Below, one piece after another: positions 8,141 through 18,107 of a stretch of 64,000 nucleotides of DNA. The stretch is from Hyphomicrobiales bacterium. GTDB lineage: Bacteria > Pseudomonadota > Alphaproteobacteria > Rhizobiales > Aestuariivirgaceae. The stretch spans positions 62,001 to 126,000 of the forward strand of contig JANYHN010000062.1 in the NCBI GenBank assembly GCA_025359045.1. The letters are read 5' to 3'. The notes under the pieces were generated by a model. The model saw only the letters and a program-made list of their open reading frames with translations, searched no databases and was not told the origin of the DNA. Position 1 is the first letter of the stretch. Each line of letters begins with the position of its first letter. The translations under genes were made by a program, and so were the position numbers.

Positions 8141-9550
8141 TCAGTCCTCCAAAACCCAAGTGTCTTTGGTGCCGCCGCCTTGGCTTGAATTGACCACCAA
8201 TGAACCTTCTTGCAAAGCCACCCGCGTGAGACCACCCGGTGTTACCCGTATTTGATCTCCGGACAACACAAATGGCCGCAAATCAACATGACGTGGGGCA
8301 ACACCCGAATTGACAAATGTAGGAACAGCAGAAAGCGCTAATGTGGGCTGAGCTATATAATTTGATGGCCTTGCGAGAAGCTTGACTCGGAATTCTTCAA
8401 CTTGTGCTTTGGTCGAAGTTGGCCCCACCAACATGCCATAACCACCCGAGCCATGAACTTCTTTCACCACCAATTCCGCGAGATGTTCACTCACATATTT
8501 AAGATCAGAAGCATTAGAGCAGCGCCATGTGGTAACGTTTTTTAACAACGGTTTTTCGCCCGTGTAGAACTCGATAATTTCGGGCATATATGTGTAAATC
8601 GATTTATCATCGGCAACACCCGTACCCGGTGCATTCACCAACGTCACCCGCCCTGCCCGGTAAACATCAAATATCCCTGGCACGCCCAAATTTGATTCCG
8701 GTCTGAACGCCAGCGGATCCAGATATGCATCATCAATGCGGCGGTAAACAACATCAACGCGCTTTGGTTCTTGCGTTGTGCGCATATAGAGCCAGCCGTC
8801 AGACACAAACAGATCTGAGCCTTCACACAGTTCAACACCCATTTCGTCGGCCAAAAATGCATGTTCAAAGAAAGCCGAGTTGTGAATGCCCGGCGTGAGT
8901 ACAACGATGACGGGCTCAGAACCCGAAGAAGCAGGCGCAACGCTTTCCAACGTTTTGTGCAGCACCGAAGGATAATTTTCGACTGGCGCAATGCGGTGTT
9001 GTGAAAACAGCTCCGGAAATAAATGCATCATCGCTTCGCGGTCTTCGAGCATGTAGGATACACCCGAAGGTGTGCGGCAATTATCTTCAAGAACATAAAA
9101 GTCATTCTCGGCCACACGCACAATATCAATGCCCATGATATGAGCATAAATGCCCTTGGTTGGGTTCACTCCAACCATCTCGGGTACAAAGGCATCATTC
9201 TGAATAATAACATCGGTTGGAATGCGCCCCGCGCGTAAAATTTCTTGGCGATGATAAAGATCATGCAAAAACGCGTTCATGGCGCGCACCCGCTGCTCTA
9301 TGCCAGATGAAAGCCTGCGCCACTCTTGGGCAGCAAAAACCCGCGGAACAATGTCAAACGGAATGATGCGCTCAGATGCTTTGTTATCGCCATAAACTGC
9401 AAAAGTTATACCCTGACGGCGAAACCGCGCTTCGCATTCGCGCAAGGCCCGCTCAATGTCAGAAGGCCCTAAACTTTTCAACCATGTTTCGACCTTCTTA
9501 TAGGGAAATCTCACTTTCCCATCGGCTAAAAACATCTCATTAAAGGCCAT
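8141..9550 (-). CDS. Circularly permuted ATP-grasp type 2 protein of the Anbu cluster
   Basis: Typical segments of circularly permuted ATP-grasp proteins are present: RRQGITFAVYGD near the N-terminus, NDAFVPEMVG, VRVAENDFYVLEDNCRTPSG with the acidic metal and ATP-binding residues, and VVKEVHGSGGYGMLVGP as the glycine-rich nucleotide loop. The expected activity is ATP-dependent amide ligation. I chose the ATG at 9550 because homologues begin MAF(N/D)EM; a TTG at 9592 in the same frame would add 14 residues. It is the first gene of the Anbu operon. Confidence 0.92.
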   Translation of the reverse strand: MAFNEMFLADGKVRFPYKKVETWLKSLGPSDIERALRECEARFRRQGITFAVYGDNKASERIIPFDIVPRVFAAQEWRRLSSGIEQRVRAMNAFLHDLYHRQEILRAGRIPTDVIIQNDAFVPEMVGVNPTKGIYAHIMGIDIVRVAENDFYVLEDNCRTPSGVSYMLEDREAMMHLFPELFSQHRIAPVENYPSVLHKTLESVAPASSGSEPVIVVLTPGIHNSAFFEHAFLADEMGVELCEGSDLFVSDGWLYMRTTQEPKRVDVVYRRIDDAYLDPLAFRPESNLGVPGIFDVYRAGRVTLVNAPGTGVADDKSIYTYMPEIIEFYTGEKPLLKNVTTWRCSNASDLKYVSEHLAELVVKEVHGSGGYGMLVGPTSTKAQVEEFRVKLLARPSNYIAQPTLALSAVPTFVNSGVAPRHVDLRPFVLSGDQIRVTPGGLTRVALQEGSLVVNSSQGGGTKDTWVLED

Positions 9551-9648
9551 AAAAACCGTCGCCCCACTTATTGCATCGCAATATGAGCGCAAATTTCAAA
9601 GATGTGCAAGTGGTTCGGGATTTGTCATAAACTCCATCAATTGCACCA

Positions 9649-9978
9649 TCAAGCCGCCCTCGGCTTAATCGCGTCCAGCTTCTTTCCCAACACGCGGCGC
9701 TCTATCCGAATGTCATGCTCCATTTGCAGGCGCAAAAAGAAGCCAGCCGACATTCTAAAATATCGCGTCAAACGCAAATCCGTGTCGGCTGTCACTGAGC
9801 GTTTTCCCAAAACGATTTCATTGATGCGACGTGGCCGCACATCCACTGCGCGGGCCAGCGCGTTTTGCGAAAGCGCCAGCGGCTTCAAAAATTCTTCCAA
9901 CAGAATTTCGCCCACTGTGGGAATGGGCAGCAACTGGGACTTCTTAGTGGTAGTCGATGATTTCAATGTTTTCAGCAT
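9649..9978 (-). CDS. HigA-like XRE family antitoxin
   Basis: The helix-turn-helix core reads GEILLEEFLKPLALSQNALA, then RPRRINEIVLGKRSVTADT and DLRLTRYF, the HigA/VapI signature. From the ATG at 9978, which has a GGGAGA site six bases upstream, the product is 109 residues, normal for HigA. The frame stays open to an ATG at 10053 that overlaps the stop of the upstream gene as ATGA, so a 134-residue coupled form is also possible. No HigB RelE-like toxin is present; the upstream PIN-like gene takes that place. Confidence 0.82.
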   Translation of the reverse strand: MLKTLKSSTTTKKSQLLPIPTVGEILLEEFLKPLALSQNALARAVDVRPRRINEIVLGKRSVTADTDLRLTRYFRMSAGFFLRLQMEHDIRIERRVLGKKLDAIKPRAA

Positions 9979-10049
9979 ATCCATTCTCCCTTTTAAAGCA
10001 GATGCGCTTTTTGACATCGCCAAATCAATTCGAAAACTACCGAATGCGA

Positions 10050-11006
10050 TCATTTATCAAGTTCGCGACTTAGGTCCGCAATTTTTGTAAGCAGTTTGGT
10101 TCTATATTTTTTGTCTAGATTGGCTTGCTTGGTGCGACCGATAAAAGCGTTTTCGGCAACAACAATGTCGGCGTATTTCACAACGCAGTTAAAAGCAGCA
10201 CAATCTCTAAGATCGTTCTCGTCCAAGACTGTGTCTTCATTTTCTAGTTTCATAACTAGATTTTGTTCAATATCAAACATTGGAATCCGAGAAATCAATT
10301 CTAAGATACGAGCCTCACCCAGATCAGTAATAGCAAAATTCGGAAACCCTAATTCTTTGGCAACTTCAGAAAAGAGGTCGAGGCTGTCTCTCAACAAAAG
10401 TACTGCATACAGTCGATAACGTAAATCTAGCGACTCCAATTTTGTTTTCTGGCGACGTTCCTCAATTTTCAAAATTAATTCCCGAGAGCTATTTGAGAAA
10501 AACTTTACCGCTGAAGCTCTTTCGTCATCTGTGCAGTGGACAATATAGCTATATAAACTTCGTTGAGATTCCTTTCGCATAACGTTTAGAGTGTCTTCTT
10601 TTATGTCGAGTTCAAAGACGGCGGGGTCGTAGTCACACACAGTTTCAAAAAAAAGATCGGTAAGAAACCAATTTGCATCCCTAAAAGAACTACTGACGCC
10701 AAAGAAACTAGATAAATAACCCGCAATTTGTTGCTTCAAAAGATGATGTCGCCCCCTAAAAAACCTACCGTGACTAAGTGTAGCCTGCACCCAAGCCAAT
10801 TGATTTCGTTGCATGGCATTCTTAATCTTGAAAGTCTCATAAATATTCGCAAAAGTAAGCGGAACGATGATCTTTTCCGCCTTTGCTTTACTTACAAGCA
10901 ATTCAACAATTTTGTAGAATTCAGGATAGCGATCTGGATCGTTAACACCCCTCGCAATATCTATCCATTTGTTTTGATCGAGGTATAATATGATCGGTTC
11001 ATCCAT
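10050..11006 (-). CDS. PIN-like domain protein, candidate toxin
   Basis: The 318-residue product opens with IILYLDQNKWIDIARG, an acidic motif at the end of a first beta strand as in PIN-like nucleases. It ends with NDLRDCAAFNCVVKYADIVV, which resembles the acidic C-terminal strand region of PIN folds. A long helical insertion separates them, so it is much longer than VapC toxins. The ATG has an AAGGA site. Its stop overlaps a possible start of the HigA-like gene. The order toxin then antitoxin is that of higBA. The protein is AT-richer in codon use than its neighbours, suggesting transfer. Nuclease activity is inferred. Confidence 0.7.
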   Translation of the reverse strand: MDEPIILYLDQNKWIDIARGVNDPDRYPEFYKIVELLVSKAKAEKIIVPLTFANIYETFKIKNAMQRNQLAWVQATLSHGRFFRGRHHLLKQQIAGYLSSFFGVSSSFRDANWFLTDLFFETVCDYDPAVFELDIKEDTLNVMRKESQRSLYSYIVHCTDDERASAVKFFSNSSRELILKIEERRQKTKLESLDLRYRLYAVLLLRDSLDLFSEVAKELGFPNFAITDLGEARILELISRIPMFDIEQNLVMKLENEDTVLDENDLRDCAAFNCVVKYADIVVAENAFIGRTKQANLDKKYRTKLLTKIADLSRELDK

Positions 11007-11179
11007 GAGTATTCCTTAAGTATTATCAACTTAGATAAGGTTCTATGCCTAATGCCCACAATTCTCCGACAAACGTTGCAAGCATACCCCTAAATCCCGC
11101 ACCGCACAAAAATCTATCCACAGGGGTTGGAATCGTGCTGCCCTTCCGCTAGGAAACCCCAAATCAGGGTTCCCCGCAC

Positions 11180-14100
11180 ATGCCAAAACGCACCGACATT
11201 AAATCCATCCTCATTATCGGGGCGGGACCGATTATTATCGGGCAGGCTTGCGAGTTTGATTATTCTGGCACCCAAGCCTGCAAGGCACTGAAAGCTGAGG
11301 GTTACCGCATCATTCTGGTGAACTCGAATCCCGCCACGATCATGACCGATCCAGATTTGGCCGATGCCACTTACATCGAACCGATCACGCCCGAAGTCGT
11401 CGCCAAGATCATTGAAAAAGAACGCCCTGACGCGCTTCTACCAACGATGGGCGGGCAAACGGCTTTGAATACAGCGTTGTCGCTCAACAAAATGGGCATT
11501 CTCGAAAAATTCGGTGTGGAGTTGATTGGTGCAAAAGCCGAAGCCATCGACATGGCTGAAGACCGCGAGCTGTTCCGCGAAGCCATGAAACGGATTGGCC
11601 TCGAAACCCCCCGCTCACGCTTGGCCAACGCTTCCAACGCTAAAGATGCAGATAAAGAAGCCTATGCTTCCGGCAAATCCACAGCTTCCGATGCTGCTAC
11701 ATTTGAGAAGCTCTGGGCGGAAGGTGAAGCTGAACGCCTTAAGAAATATCGCAATCGCGCCATGGTTGAAGCTTTTGAGGCGATGCTCGAAATCGGTTTG
11801 CCCTGCATCATCCGGCCGTCTTTCACGCTGGGCGGCACGGGCGGCGGCATTGCTTATAACCGCGACGAATTTTTGGACATCGTCGAAAAGGGTCTCGACG
11901 CTTCCCCGACTGCTGAAGTGCTGATCGAAGAGTCTGTGCTTGGCTGGAAAGAATATGAGATGGAAGTTGTGCGCGATAAGGCAGATAACTGCATTATCGT
12001 TTGCTCCATTGAAAACATTGATCCGATGGGCGTTCATACGGGCGACTCCATAACTGTCGCCCCTGCGCTCACGCTGACCGATAAAGAATATCAAATCATG
12101 CGCAATGCCTCAATTGCCGTGTTGCGCGAGATTGGCATTGAAACAGGCGGTTCCAACGTGCAGTTCGGTGTGAACCCCGCCGATGGCCGCTTGGTGGTCA
12201 TCGAAATGAACCCGCGTGTTTCGCGTTCTTCAGCTCTCGCATCTAAAGCCACGGGCTTTCCCATTGCCAAAATAGCGGCAAAGCTCGCGGTGGGTTATAC
12301 GCTGGATGAATTAGCCAATGACATCACAGGCGGCGCAACGCCTGCTTCGTTCGAACCAACCATCGATTATGTGGTCGTAAAAATTCCGCGCTTCGCATTC
12401 GAAAAATTCCCAGGCTCCAAGCCCTATCTGACCACGGCAATGAAGTCAGTCGGTGAGGTCATGGCCATTGGCCGCACATTCCAAGAGTCCATGCAGAAAG
12501 CATTGCGTGGGCTTGAAACGGGACTGTCTGGTTTTGATGAAGTTGAGATTGATGGCATTGGTGAAGGCGATGATAAAAACGCTATTCGTGCCGCATTAGG
12601 CCAACCCACGCCAGATCGTTTGTTGAAAATTGCGCAGTCGTTCCGCCACGGTGCAACCGTCGAACAAATCTTTGCGTCTTGCAAATATGAACCATGGTTC
12701 CTGCGCCAGATTCAAGAAATTGTTGAAACCGAAAAGCGAATCCAAAACAAGGGCTTGCCTAAGGACGCTCAGAACTTACGCAAACTGAAAGCCATGGGCT
12801 TTTCTGATAAGCGTTTGGGCACGCTGGCCCGCATGGCCGAAGCCAAAGTGGCCAGGTACCGGACTAAGCTTAAAGTGCATCCCGTGTTCAAACGCATCGA
12901 CACATGCGCCGCAGAATTCGCTTCACCCACCGCCTATATGTATTCAACATATGAAACTGGCTTGGCTGGTAATCCCGTCGGATTCACCGGCAACTTTAAT
13001 GACGGCAACGAAGCGCGTCCGAGCGACAAGCAAAAAATCATTATCTTGGGTGGCGGGCCAAACCGCATCGGCCAAGGGATTGAGTTTGACTATTGCTGCT
13101 GCCATGCCTGCTTTGCTCTGCATGATGCAGGCTATGAATCCATCATGGTCAATTGCAATCCTGAAACCGTGTCGACTGACTACGACACTTCAGATCGCTT
13201 ATATTTCGAGTCACTCACCGCGGAAGATGTTTTAGAAATCATCCGTATCGAGCAAACCAACGGGACGCTCAAAGGCGTGATCGTGCAATTCGGCGGACAG
13301 ACACCATTGAAACTAGCCGCAGCCCTTGAAGCCGCAGGCGTTCCCATCCTCGGCACCACGCCTGATGCCATCGATTTGGCAGAAGACCGTGAACGTTTCT
13401 CGAAGCTCGTTAAAAAACTAAAACTCAAACAACCTGAAAACGGAATGGCTTATTCTGGCGCAGAAGCCAAGAAAATTGCCAAGCGCATTGGCTTTCCCGT
13501 GGTCATCCGCCCATCCTATGTATTGGGTGGTCGCGCCATGGAAATCGTCAAGGACGATGCAGGCCTGCAACGCTACATCACGGAAGCGGTGGTGGTGTCA
13601 GGTGACTCGCCTGTGTTGATCGACTCGTATCTAAGCAACGCTATCGAAGTCGATGTTGATGCGATCTGCGACGGCAAGGATGTTTTCATCGCAGGCGTGA
13701 TGGAACACATCGAAGAAGCTGGCATACACTCTGGCGATAGCGCCTGCTCTTTGCCACCCTATTCGCTCAAAGCACCAATCATCGCCGAGCTTGAAGTGCA
13801 AGCAAAAAAACTCGCCCTGGCGCTCAACGTGGTTGGCTTGATGAATGTGCAATTCGCCGTGAAAGACGACGAAATTTATATTCTGGAAGTGAACCCACGC
13901 GCCTCGCGCACTGTGCCATTTGTGGCCAAGGTGATTGGCGAACCTGTGGCTAAAATCGCCTCGCGCGTTATGGCTGGAGAGAAGCTGGCCAGCTTCAAGT
14001 TGAAGAATAAGAAATACTCGCATATGGCTGTAAAAGAAGCAGTTTTCCCGTTTAACCGCTTCCCCGGCGTTGATGTATTGTTAGGCCCAGAGATGCGTTC

Positions 14101-14581
14101 CACCGGCGAAGTGATGGGGCTCGATAAAACCTACGACATGGCCTTCGCCAAAGCCCAACTGGGCGCTGGCATGCGCATGCCATTAAGTGGCAGCGTATTT
14201 GTTTCCGTCAAAGAACCAGACCGCGCCAAAGTTTTATCGTCGGTTAAAAAACTTGTCGAGCTCGGCTTCCACATCAAATCGTCGGGCGGCAACCACGCCT
14301 ATTTCGAAAGCAAAGGTGTGGCCACCACCAAGATCAATAAAGTTTTAGAAGGCCGTCCCCATATTGTGGACGCGATCAAAAATGGCGACATTCAATTAGT
14401 TTTAAACACCACTGAAACTCGCTCATCTGAATCCGATTCAAAATCAATCCGCCAAACCGCCGTGATGCAGAAAGTGCCCTACTACACCACCCTGCCTGGC
14501 ATCATCAGCGCCACCAAAGCGATTGCAGCAATGAAGGCCGATAAGATCGAAGTTCGACCGCTGCAGGATTATTTTAAGTAG
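11180..14581 (+). CDS. carB: Carbamoyl-phosphate synthase large subunit
   Basis: The 1133-residue protein has the duplicated ATP-grasp structure of CarB: the first half opens [20 protein letters not shown] and the second [20 protein letters not shown], with ATP loops [15 protein letters not shown] and [14 protein letters not shown] charged insertion near residues 148-195, absent from the enterobacterial enzyme, is usual in alphaproteobacteria and explains the length. The C-terminal part is the MGS-like allosteric domain. It makes carbamoyl phosphate for arginine and pyrimidines from bicarbonate, ATP and glutamine nitrogen supplied by CarA. carA is not adjacent here. An imperfect GGAAACCC/GGGTTCC hairpin lies just before the ATG. 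Confidence 0.98.
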   Translation: MPKRTDIKSILIIGAGPIIIGQACEFDYSGTQACKALKAEGYRIILVNSNPATIMTDPDLADATYIEPITPEVVAKIIEKERPDALLPTMGGQTALNTALSLNKMGILEKFGVELIGAKAEAIDMAEDRELFREAMKRIGLETPRSRLANASNAKDADKEAYASGKSTASDAATFEKLWAEGEAERLKKYRNRAMVEAFEAMLEIGLPCIIRPSFTLGGTGGGIAYNRDEFLDIVEKGLDASPTAEVLIEESVLGWKEYEMEVVRDKADNCIIVCSIENIDPMGVHTGDSITVAPALTLTDKEYQIMRNASIAVLREIGIETGGSNVQFGVNPADGRLVVIEMNPRVSRSSALASKATGFPIAKIAAKLAVGYTLDELANDITGGATPASFEPTIDYVVVKIPRFAFEKFPGSKPYLTTAMKSVGEVMAIGRTFQESMQKALRGLETGLSGFDEVEIDGIGEGDDKNAIRAALGQPTPDRLLKIAQSFRHGATVEQIFASCKYEPWFLRQIQEIVETEKRIQNKGLPKDAQNLRKLKAMGFSDKRLGTLARMAEAKVARYRTKLKVHPVFKRIDTCAAEFASPTAYMYSTYETGLAGNPVGFTGNFNDGNEARPSDKQKIIILGGGPNRIGQGIEFDYCCCHACFALHDAGYESIMVNCNPETVSTDYDTSDRLYFESLTAEDVLEIIRIEQTNGTLKGVIVQFGGQTPLKLAAALEAAGVPILGTTPDAIDLAEDRERFSKLVKKLKLKQPENGMAYSGAEAKKIAKRIGFPVVIRPSYVLGGRAMEIVKDDAGLQRYITEAVVVSGDSPVLIDSYLSNAIEVDVDAICDGKDVFIAGVMEHIEEAGIHSGDSACSLPPYSLKAPIIAELEVQAKKLALALNVVGLMNVQFAVKDDEIYILEVNPRASRTVPFVAKVIGEPVAKIASRVMAGEKLASFKLKNKKYSHMAVKEAVFPFNRFPGVDVLLGPEMRSTGEVMGLDKTYDMAFAKAQLGAGMRMPLSGSVFVSVKEPDRAKVLSSVKKLVELGFHIKSSGGNHAYFESKGVATTKINKVLEGRPHIVDAIKNGDIQLVLNTTETRSSESDSKSIRQTAVMQKVPYYTTLPGIISATKAIAAMKADKIEVRPLQDYFK

Positions 14582-14598
14582 GATCTCTATCTGCGCAC

Positions 14599-15492
14599 CT
14601 AACGACCCAGCATTGCGTTTAATTTTGTCAGCACTTCGCTAGGCGTCGACTTTGCAATCGCCAATCTGCCCATCGCGCCGAAATTTTTAAAGACTGGCTC
14701 GACATTCGGCGAGGACGCGAAAATCAAACCGTCAAAAGAAGTTGAGTCAGTTTCAAAATCTGATTCAACTTCAATGCGATAACCCATCTCATTCAAATAA
14801 TTACAACATGATGTGTGCAACGCGTTGCTGTGTGTGGAAACATAAACATAGTTGATTTTTTTCTGACTGAAAGAATCTATGGCACCTTCCAGCATCTCCA
14901 TCTCATAACCCTGAATATCAGAATGCAATATCGTAAGTTCAGGCATGGCCTGCCACGCAAAAAAATCATCCACGAGAAAATGGGCGCGCCCGACCATGGA
15001 TTGAATAAACGTTCCTTGAAATCCATTGAAGTCAAAGTTCCGACGGGCAGCGTCCAAATTGATGGTCTCAGGCTCCACAAGGAAATTCTTGGCTTCAGGC
15101 CTTATTTTCTGACACCACATGGAATAGTGCCCCCAATAAGCTCCCAGCTCCAACATCGTGGGTGCCTTGGGCAAAATCTTGAGAACCTCTTGAAAGACAA
15201 ATTCTTCAAGCGGCTCGTGGACGCCGCGATTAAAGACCAGAATGTTGCTGAAATCTCCATAATATGAATATGGGCCAGAAACCGGAACCAAGACGCCATT
15301 ATGGAGCACGACCTTATCTCCAGCTAAGCAGCCTGCCATCGGATGACGCTCGATCAATAAATTGATCGGATCTGATATAATCTCACGAAAGCGGCCCGGA
15401 AAATCACCAGGAGTCGCCTTATCAGGCAAGGTTGATAAGTCAAATTTCTGTATTCGGTTTTCACTAATCATTGTCTGCACAAGCTCATTCAC
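14599..15492 (-). CDS. FkbM family methyltransferase
   Basis: The 297-residue product contains the SAM-binding loop MLELGAYWGHYSMW near residue 117 and the FkbM signature LHSDIQGYEMEMLEG about 70 residues later. FkbM proteins O-methylate sugars, polyketides or other small molecules. The acceptor cannot be read here. The first start in frame is a GTG at 15492; an ATG at 15471 is an alternative, and neither has a clear ribosome site. It is convergent with carB, 17 bp from its stop, and stands alone. Confidence 0.85.
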   Translation of the reverse strand: MNELVQTMISENRIQKFDLSTLPDKATPGDFPGRFREIISDPINLLIERHPMAGCLAGDKVVLHNGVLVPVSGPYSYYGDFSNILVFNRGVHEPLEEFVFQEVLKILPKAPTMLELGAYWGHYSMWCQKIRPEAKNFLVEPETINLDAARRNFDFNGFQGTFIQSMVGRAHFLVDDFFAWQAMPELTILHSDIQGYEMEMLEGAIDSFSQKKINYVYVSTHSNALHTSCCNYLNEMGYRIEVESDFETDSTSFDGLIFASSPNVEPVFKNFGAMGRLAIAKSTPSEVLTKLNAMLGR

Positions 15493-15568
15493 ATATTTTA
15501 TGCCAAGCTTAGCTTAGCGTTTTTCAAGTCCAAAATGATTTATTGGAATGAAAACTAACTATTTGCAA

Positions 15569-16957
15569 TTACATCAATGTACGAACTGTAGTAGTTGCCC
15601 TCGAAGCCACCTGGAATGAAGCGCATAATCCACCTGCCTCGGCTCTACCAAGCTCCAACTTACTCCCATAATTTTCAAGCAGTGCTTCAACAATAGATAA
15701 TCCCAGCCCACTGCCCTGCACCATTTCATCAAGCCGAACGCCGCGCGATAATACACGAGTTTGTTGATTATCACTGATGCCGGGGCCATCATCTTCGACG
15801 CTGACTAAAGCATGAGTGCCCTCCACTATGACACATGCAAGAACTGAGCTCTTGGCCCATTTACGGGCGTTGTCGATGAGGTTGCCCATCACTTCAGCAA
15901 AGTCTTCAGCGTTCATTGCAAGCGACATATTTTCGGGGCCGATGACTTGATAATTAACGACTGACTTTTGAGGAAGTTTTTTCAGCGTATCAATAATCGA
16001 CCGAATTTCGACCAATGGCATGACACCAGAACCAATGGTAGTAGCGCCATCGCCCTGCGCTCGCGCCTTTGCCAACTCCCGCTCCACATGGCGGTGCATG
16101 ATGCGCAGATGACCGCGGACAGCTTCCGCATTTTCAATTTGGCCAGCCCGTGCCAACAGATCAGCTTGTCCTGCTAGCGCCGCAATCGGAGTCTTCAAAC
16201 CATGTGCCAAATCGCCCGCTTGCCTGCGGGCGCGATCAAGGTTGCGGCGCTGCATTTCCAAAGTCGCATTAATTTCTTCAGCCAGCGGCAGCACTTCAGA
16301 TGGAACTCCCGAAGTCTCCACATGATCGCTTAATCCCCCGCGGACGCGTTCAATATCACGGCGCATGGCTTCGAGAGGCTTCAAGCCATAATAAATTTGC
16401 GCAGCAGCAGCAGCCACAATAGCCAAGAACGCCAATCCCAAAGCAATAGCCAGAGTGCGCAACAAATCAGCATGATCAGCTACCTGCACGCGCGTATCTT
16501 GAGCTACCGTCAACAGATAATGGTGTTTTACATCAACCTTATCGCGCATTGAAACAGCGCGGCTCATACCAACAAGTTCAATCCCCTTTGGCCCGTTGAT
16601 AGGGGTGAGTGCAAAATTTGTGACCGCGTAATTTTCAGAAAGATCAAAAGATTGATCCCACATTGAACGCGAACGCAAAGGCGCTTTTCCTTCTTCGTCC
16701 ACTTCCCAATAAAGACCTGATAGGGGGCGTTGATAGCGTGGATCTGATAGATCAGCGTCGAGTCCTGGTGTATTATCGTCTTTCACAATAAGATGTGCAG
16801 CGAGTTGATCAAGCTGCTGCGAAAGGCTTTCGCGCAGCCTACTTTCAACTTGGCGTTCAAACAAATTAGCAATTAAGAAGCCAATAAAGGCCAGTGTGAG
16901 CAGAGCCGAAAACGCTGCCGCCACCATCAATCGCAATCTTAACGAGTTGGCGCTCAA
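15569..16957 (-). CDS. Two-component sensor histidine kinase
   Basis: The 462-residue protein has an N-terminal membrane helix, a periplasmic sensor region of about 130 residues and a second membrane helix (LAIALGLAFLAIVAAAAAQI). A HAMP-like linker follows, then the H-box DLAHGLKTPIAALAGQADLL, N-box NLIDNARKWA, G1 box VEDDGPGI and G2 box GSGLGLSIVEAL. The HGLKTP variant is that of PhoQ-like kinases. It starts with TTG inside the stop of the response regulator (TTGA overlap), so the two are coupled. The signal is unknown; the co-operonic PepSY protein suggests periplasmic sensing. Confidence 0.93.
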   Translation of the reverse strand: MSANSLRLRLMVAAAFSALLTLAFIGFLIANLFERQVESRLRESLSQQLDQLAAHLIVKDDNTPGLDADLSDPRYQRPLSGLYWEVDEEGKAPLRSRSMWDQSFDLSENYAVTNFALTPINGPKGIELVGMSRAVSMRDKVDVKHHYLLTVAQDTRVQVADHADLLRTLAIALGLAFLAIVAAAAAQIYYGLKPLEAMRRDIERVRGGLSDHVETSGVPSEVLPLAEEINATLEMQRRNLDRARRQAGDLAHGLKTPIAALAGQADLLARAGQIENAEAVRGHLRIMHRHVERELAKARAQGDGATTIGSGVMPLVEIRSIIDTLKKLPQKSVVNYQVIGPENMSLAMNAEDFAEVMGNLIDNARKWAKSSVLACVIVEGTHALVSVEDDGPGISDNQQTRVLSRGVRLDEMVQGSGLGLSIVEALLENYGSKLELGRAEAGGLCASFQVASRATTTVRTLM

Positions 16958-17616
16958 GCTGGTTTATCTGGAATAAAATAACCAGCTCCTTTACGGGTTT
17001 CAATCAACCCCACCCCAAGGCGTTTGCGCACGCGGCCAATTAAAGTTTCGAGCGTGTTGGACTGAGATTCGCCTGCACCATAAACATGTTCATACAGCTC
17101 GCGAAAGCCTACAATCTCACCCCGGTGATGCAACAGATAGCTTGTTGCACGATATTCCAATGGCGAAAGCTTGGCGAGAACGCCATTGACCGTCACTTGC
17201 ATCGTGCGCGTGTCAAGGCGCAAGCCACCGACGACGATTTCGGGTGCGGCATGGCCACTGCTGCGGCGTAGAACAGCGCGCAAACGTGCAACCAACTCTT
17301 CGCCCTCAAATGGTTTGCCAATGTAATCATCAGCGCCAATATTAATACCTTCAACACGGTCGCGCCAACTGCCGCGCGCTGTCAGCGCAATTACCGGCAT
17401 GGTTTTTCCAGCTTCACGCCATGATCGCAGAACACTTAAGCCATCCAGCTTGGGCAGGCCTAAATCCAATATTACCGCAGCAAAATCTTCTGTGTCGCCC
17501 AAAAATTGTGCCGTTTCACCGTCACTCACAATTTCAGGTAAAAAACCTGCAGAGGCTAAAACGCGGCCAATATGCTTGGCCACATCGGGCTCATCCTCAA
17601 CAACCAGCACCCGCAT
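16954..17616 (-). CDS. OmpR-family response regulator
   Basis: The 220-residue product has a receiver domain with VEDEPD (acidic pocket), the phospho-acceptor Asp in VILDLGLPKLDG, the conserved Thr in ALTARG and Lys in IGKPFEGEEL. A winged-helix DNA-binding domain follows, ending TLIGRVRKRL and TRKGAGYFI. It matches PhoP/OmpR regulators. The start shares a TAATG junction with the PepSY gene upstream and the stop overlaps the kinase start, so the three genes are one operon. Confidence 0.95.
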   Translation of the reverse strand: MRVLVVEDEPDVAKHIGRVLASAGFLPEIVSDGETAQFLGDTEDFAAVILDLGLPKLDGLSVLRSWREAGKTMPVIALTARGSWRDRVEGINIGADDYIGKPFEGEELVARLRAVLRRSSGHAAPEIVVGGLRLDTRTMQVTVNGVLAKLSPLEYRATSYLLHHRGEIVGFRELYEHVYGAGESQSNTLETLIGRVRKRLGVGLIETRKGAGYFIPDKPA

Positions 17617-17978
17617 TATTTTTCCTGAACACTGAGAATGGTCTTGTCCTTCGCATTGACCGTCACAAAGCTATAAGTTCCATCTTTCGACAAGATCGAA
17701 AGAATATAGACCACAATGCCATGGCGCTTTTTCAATCGCGCTTCAAGCAAATCACCAGGCACAGTTTTTTGCACTTCAACCAAAATGTCAGCCAAAGGCA
17801 ATGCGCTGCCATTCTTAACCAAGTCCAACGCGTACTCATGTTCGCTGGCTTCATTATGGCCTGGAATTTCATTAGATTCATCTTCTTCTGCAATGGCAGG
17901 CAGAACAACAGTGCAAAACAACAGCGCACCCAAAAGGGAACGGCGCGAAAATGCTGCTGCTGAAAGTGTTTTCACCAC
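17616..17978 (-). CDS. PepSY-like periplasmic protein
   Basis: The 120-residue product starts at GTG and has a signal with a twin arginine (FSRRSLLGALLFC) ending near AIAEEDE. The mature part (DLVKNGSALPLADILVEVQK, then GDLLEARLKKRHGIVVYILS and VNAKDKTILSV) has the strand-helix pattern of a single PepSY domain. PepSY proteins are exported and often sit beside PhoPQ-type two-component systems. It is the first gene of the operon with the regulator and kinase. It may modulate the sensor in the periplasm, which is inference. Confidence 0.8.
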   Translation of the reverse strand: MVKTLSAAAFSRRSLLGALLFCTVVLPAIAEEDESNEIPGHNEASEHEYALDLVKNGSALPLADILVEVQKTVPGDLLEARLKKRHGIVVYILSILSKDGTYSFVTVNAKDKTILSVQEK

Positions 17979-18012
17979 GATAACCTAACTAGCAGAAAGT
18001 CAGCTGACAAGC

Positions 18013-18084
18013 GGCTGAAACATCTCGTCAGCCAGTCCCCATCACATGTGGAGCAACTTGTATTGATTGGCATAGCAAATGCCA
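18013..18084. promoter_or_regulatory. Divergent promoter region with inverted repeats
   Basis: The 129-bp space between the PepSY-regulator-kinase operon and the small twin-arginine gene holds two short inverted repeats: GGCTGA (18013-18018) with TCAGCC (18028-18033), and TGGCA with TGCCA near 18068-18084. They are candidates for the OmpR-type regulator. No convincing sigma-70 boxes were picked out. Confidence 0.35.
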
Positions 18085-18107
18085 TATTACTTTTACAGGA
18101 AACGAAC

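Noticed and set aside
11152-11173. Riboswitch or attenuator before carB
   Set aside because: Only one short imperfect hairpin is visible next to the start codon, with no recognisable aptamer or leader peptide.
11615-12094. Minus-strand open frames inside carB
   Set aside because: They are antisense to highly conserved CarB sequence; no independent support.
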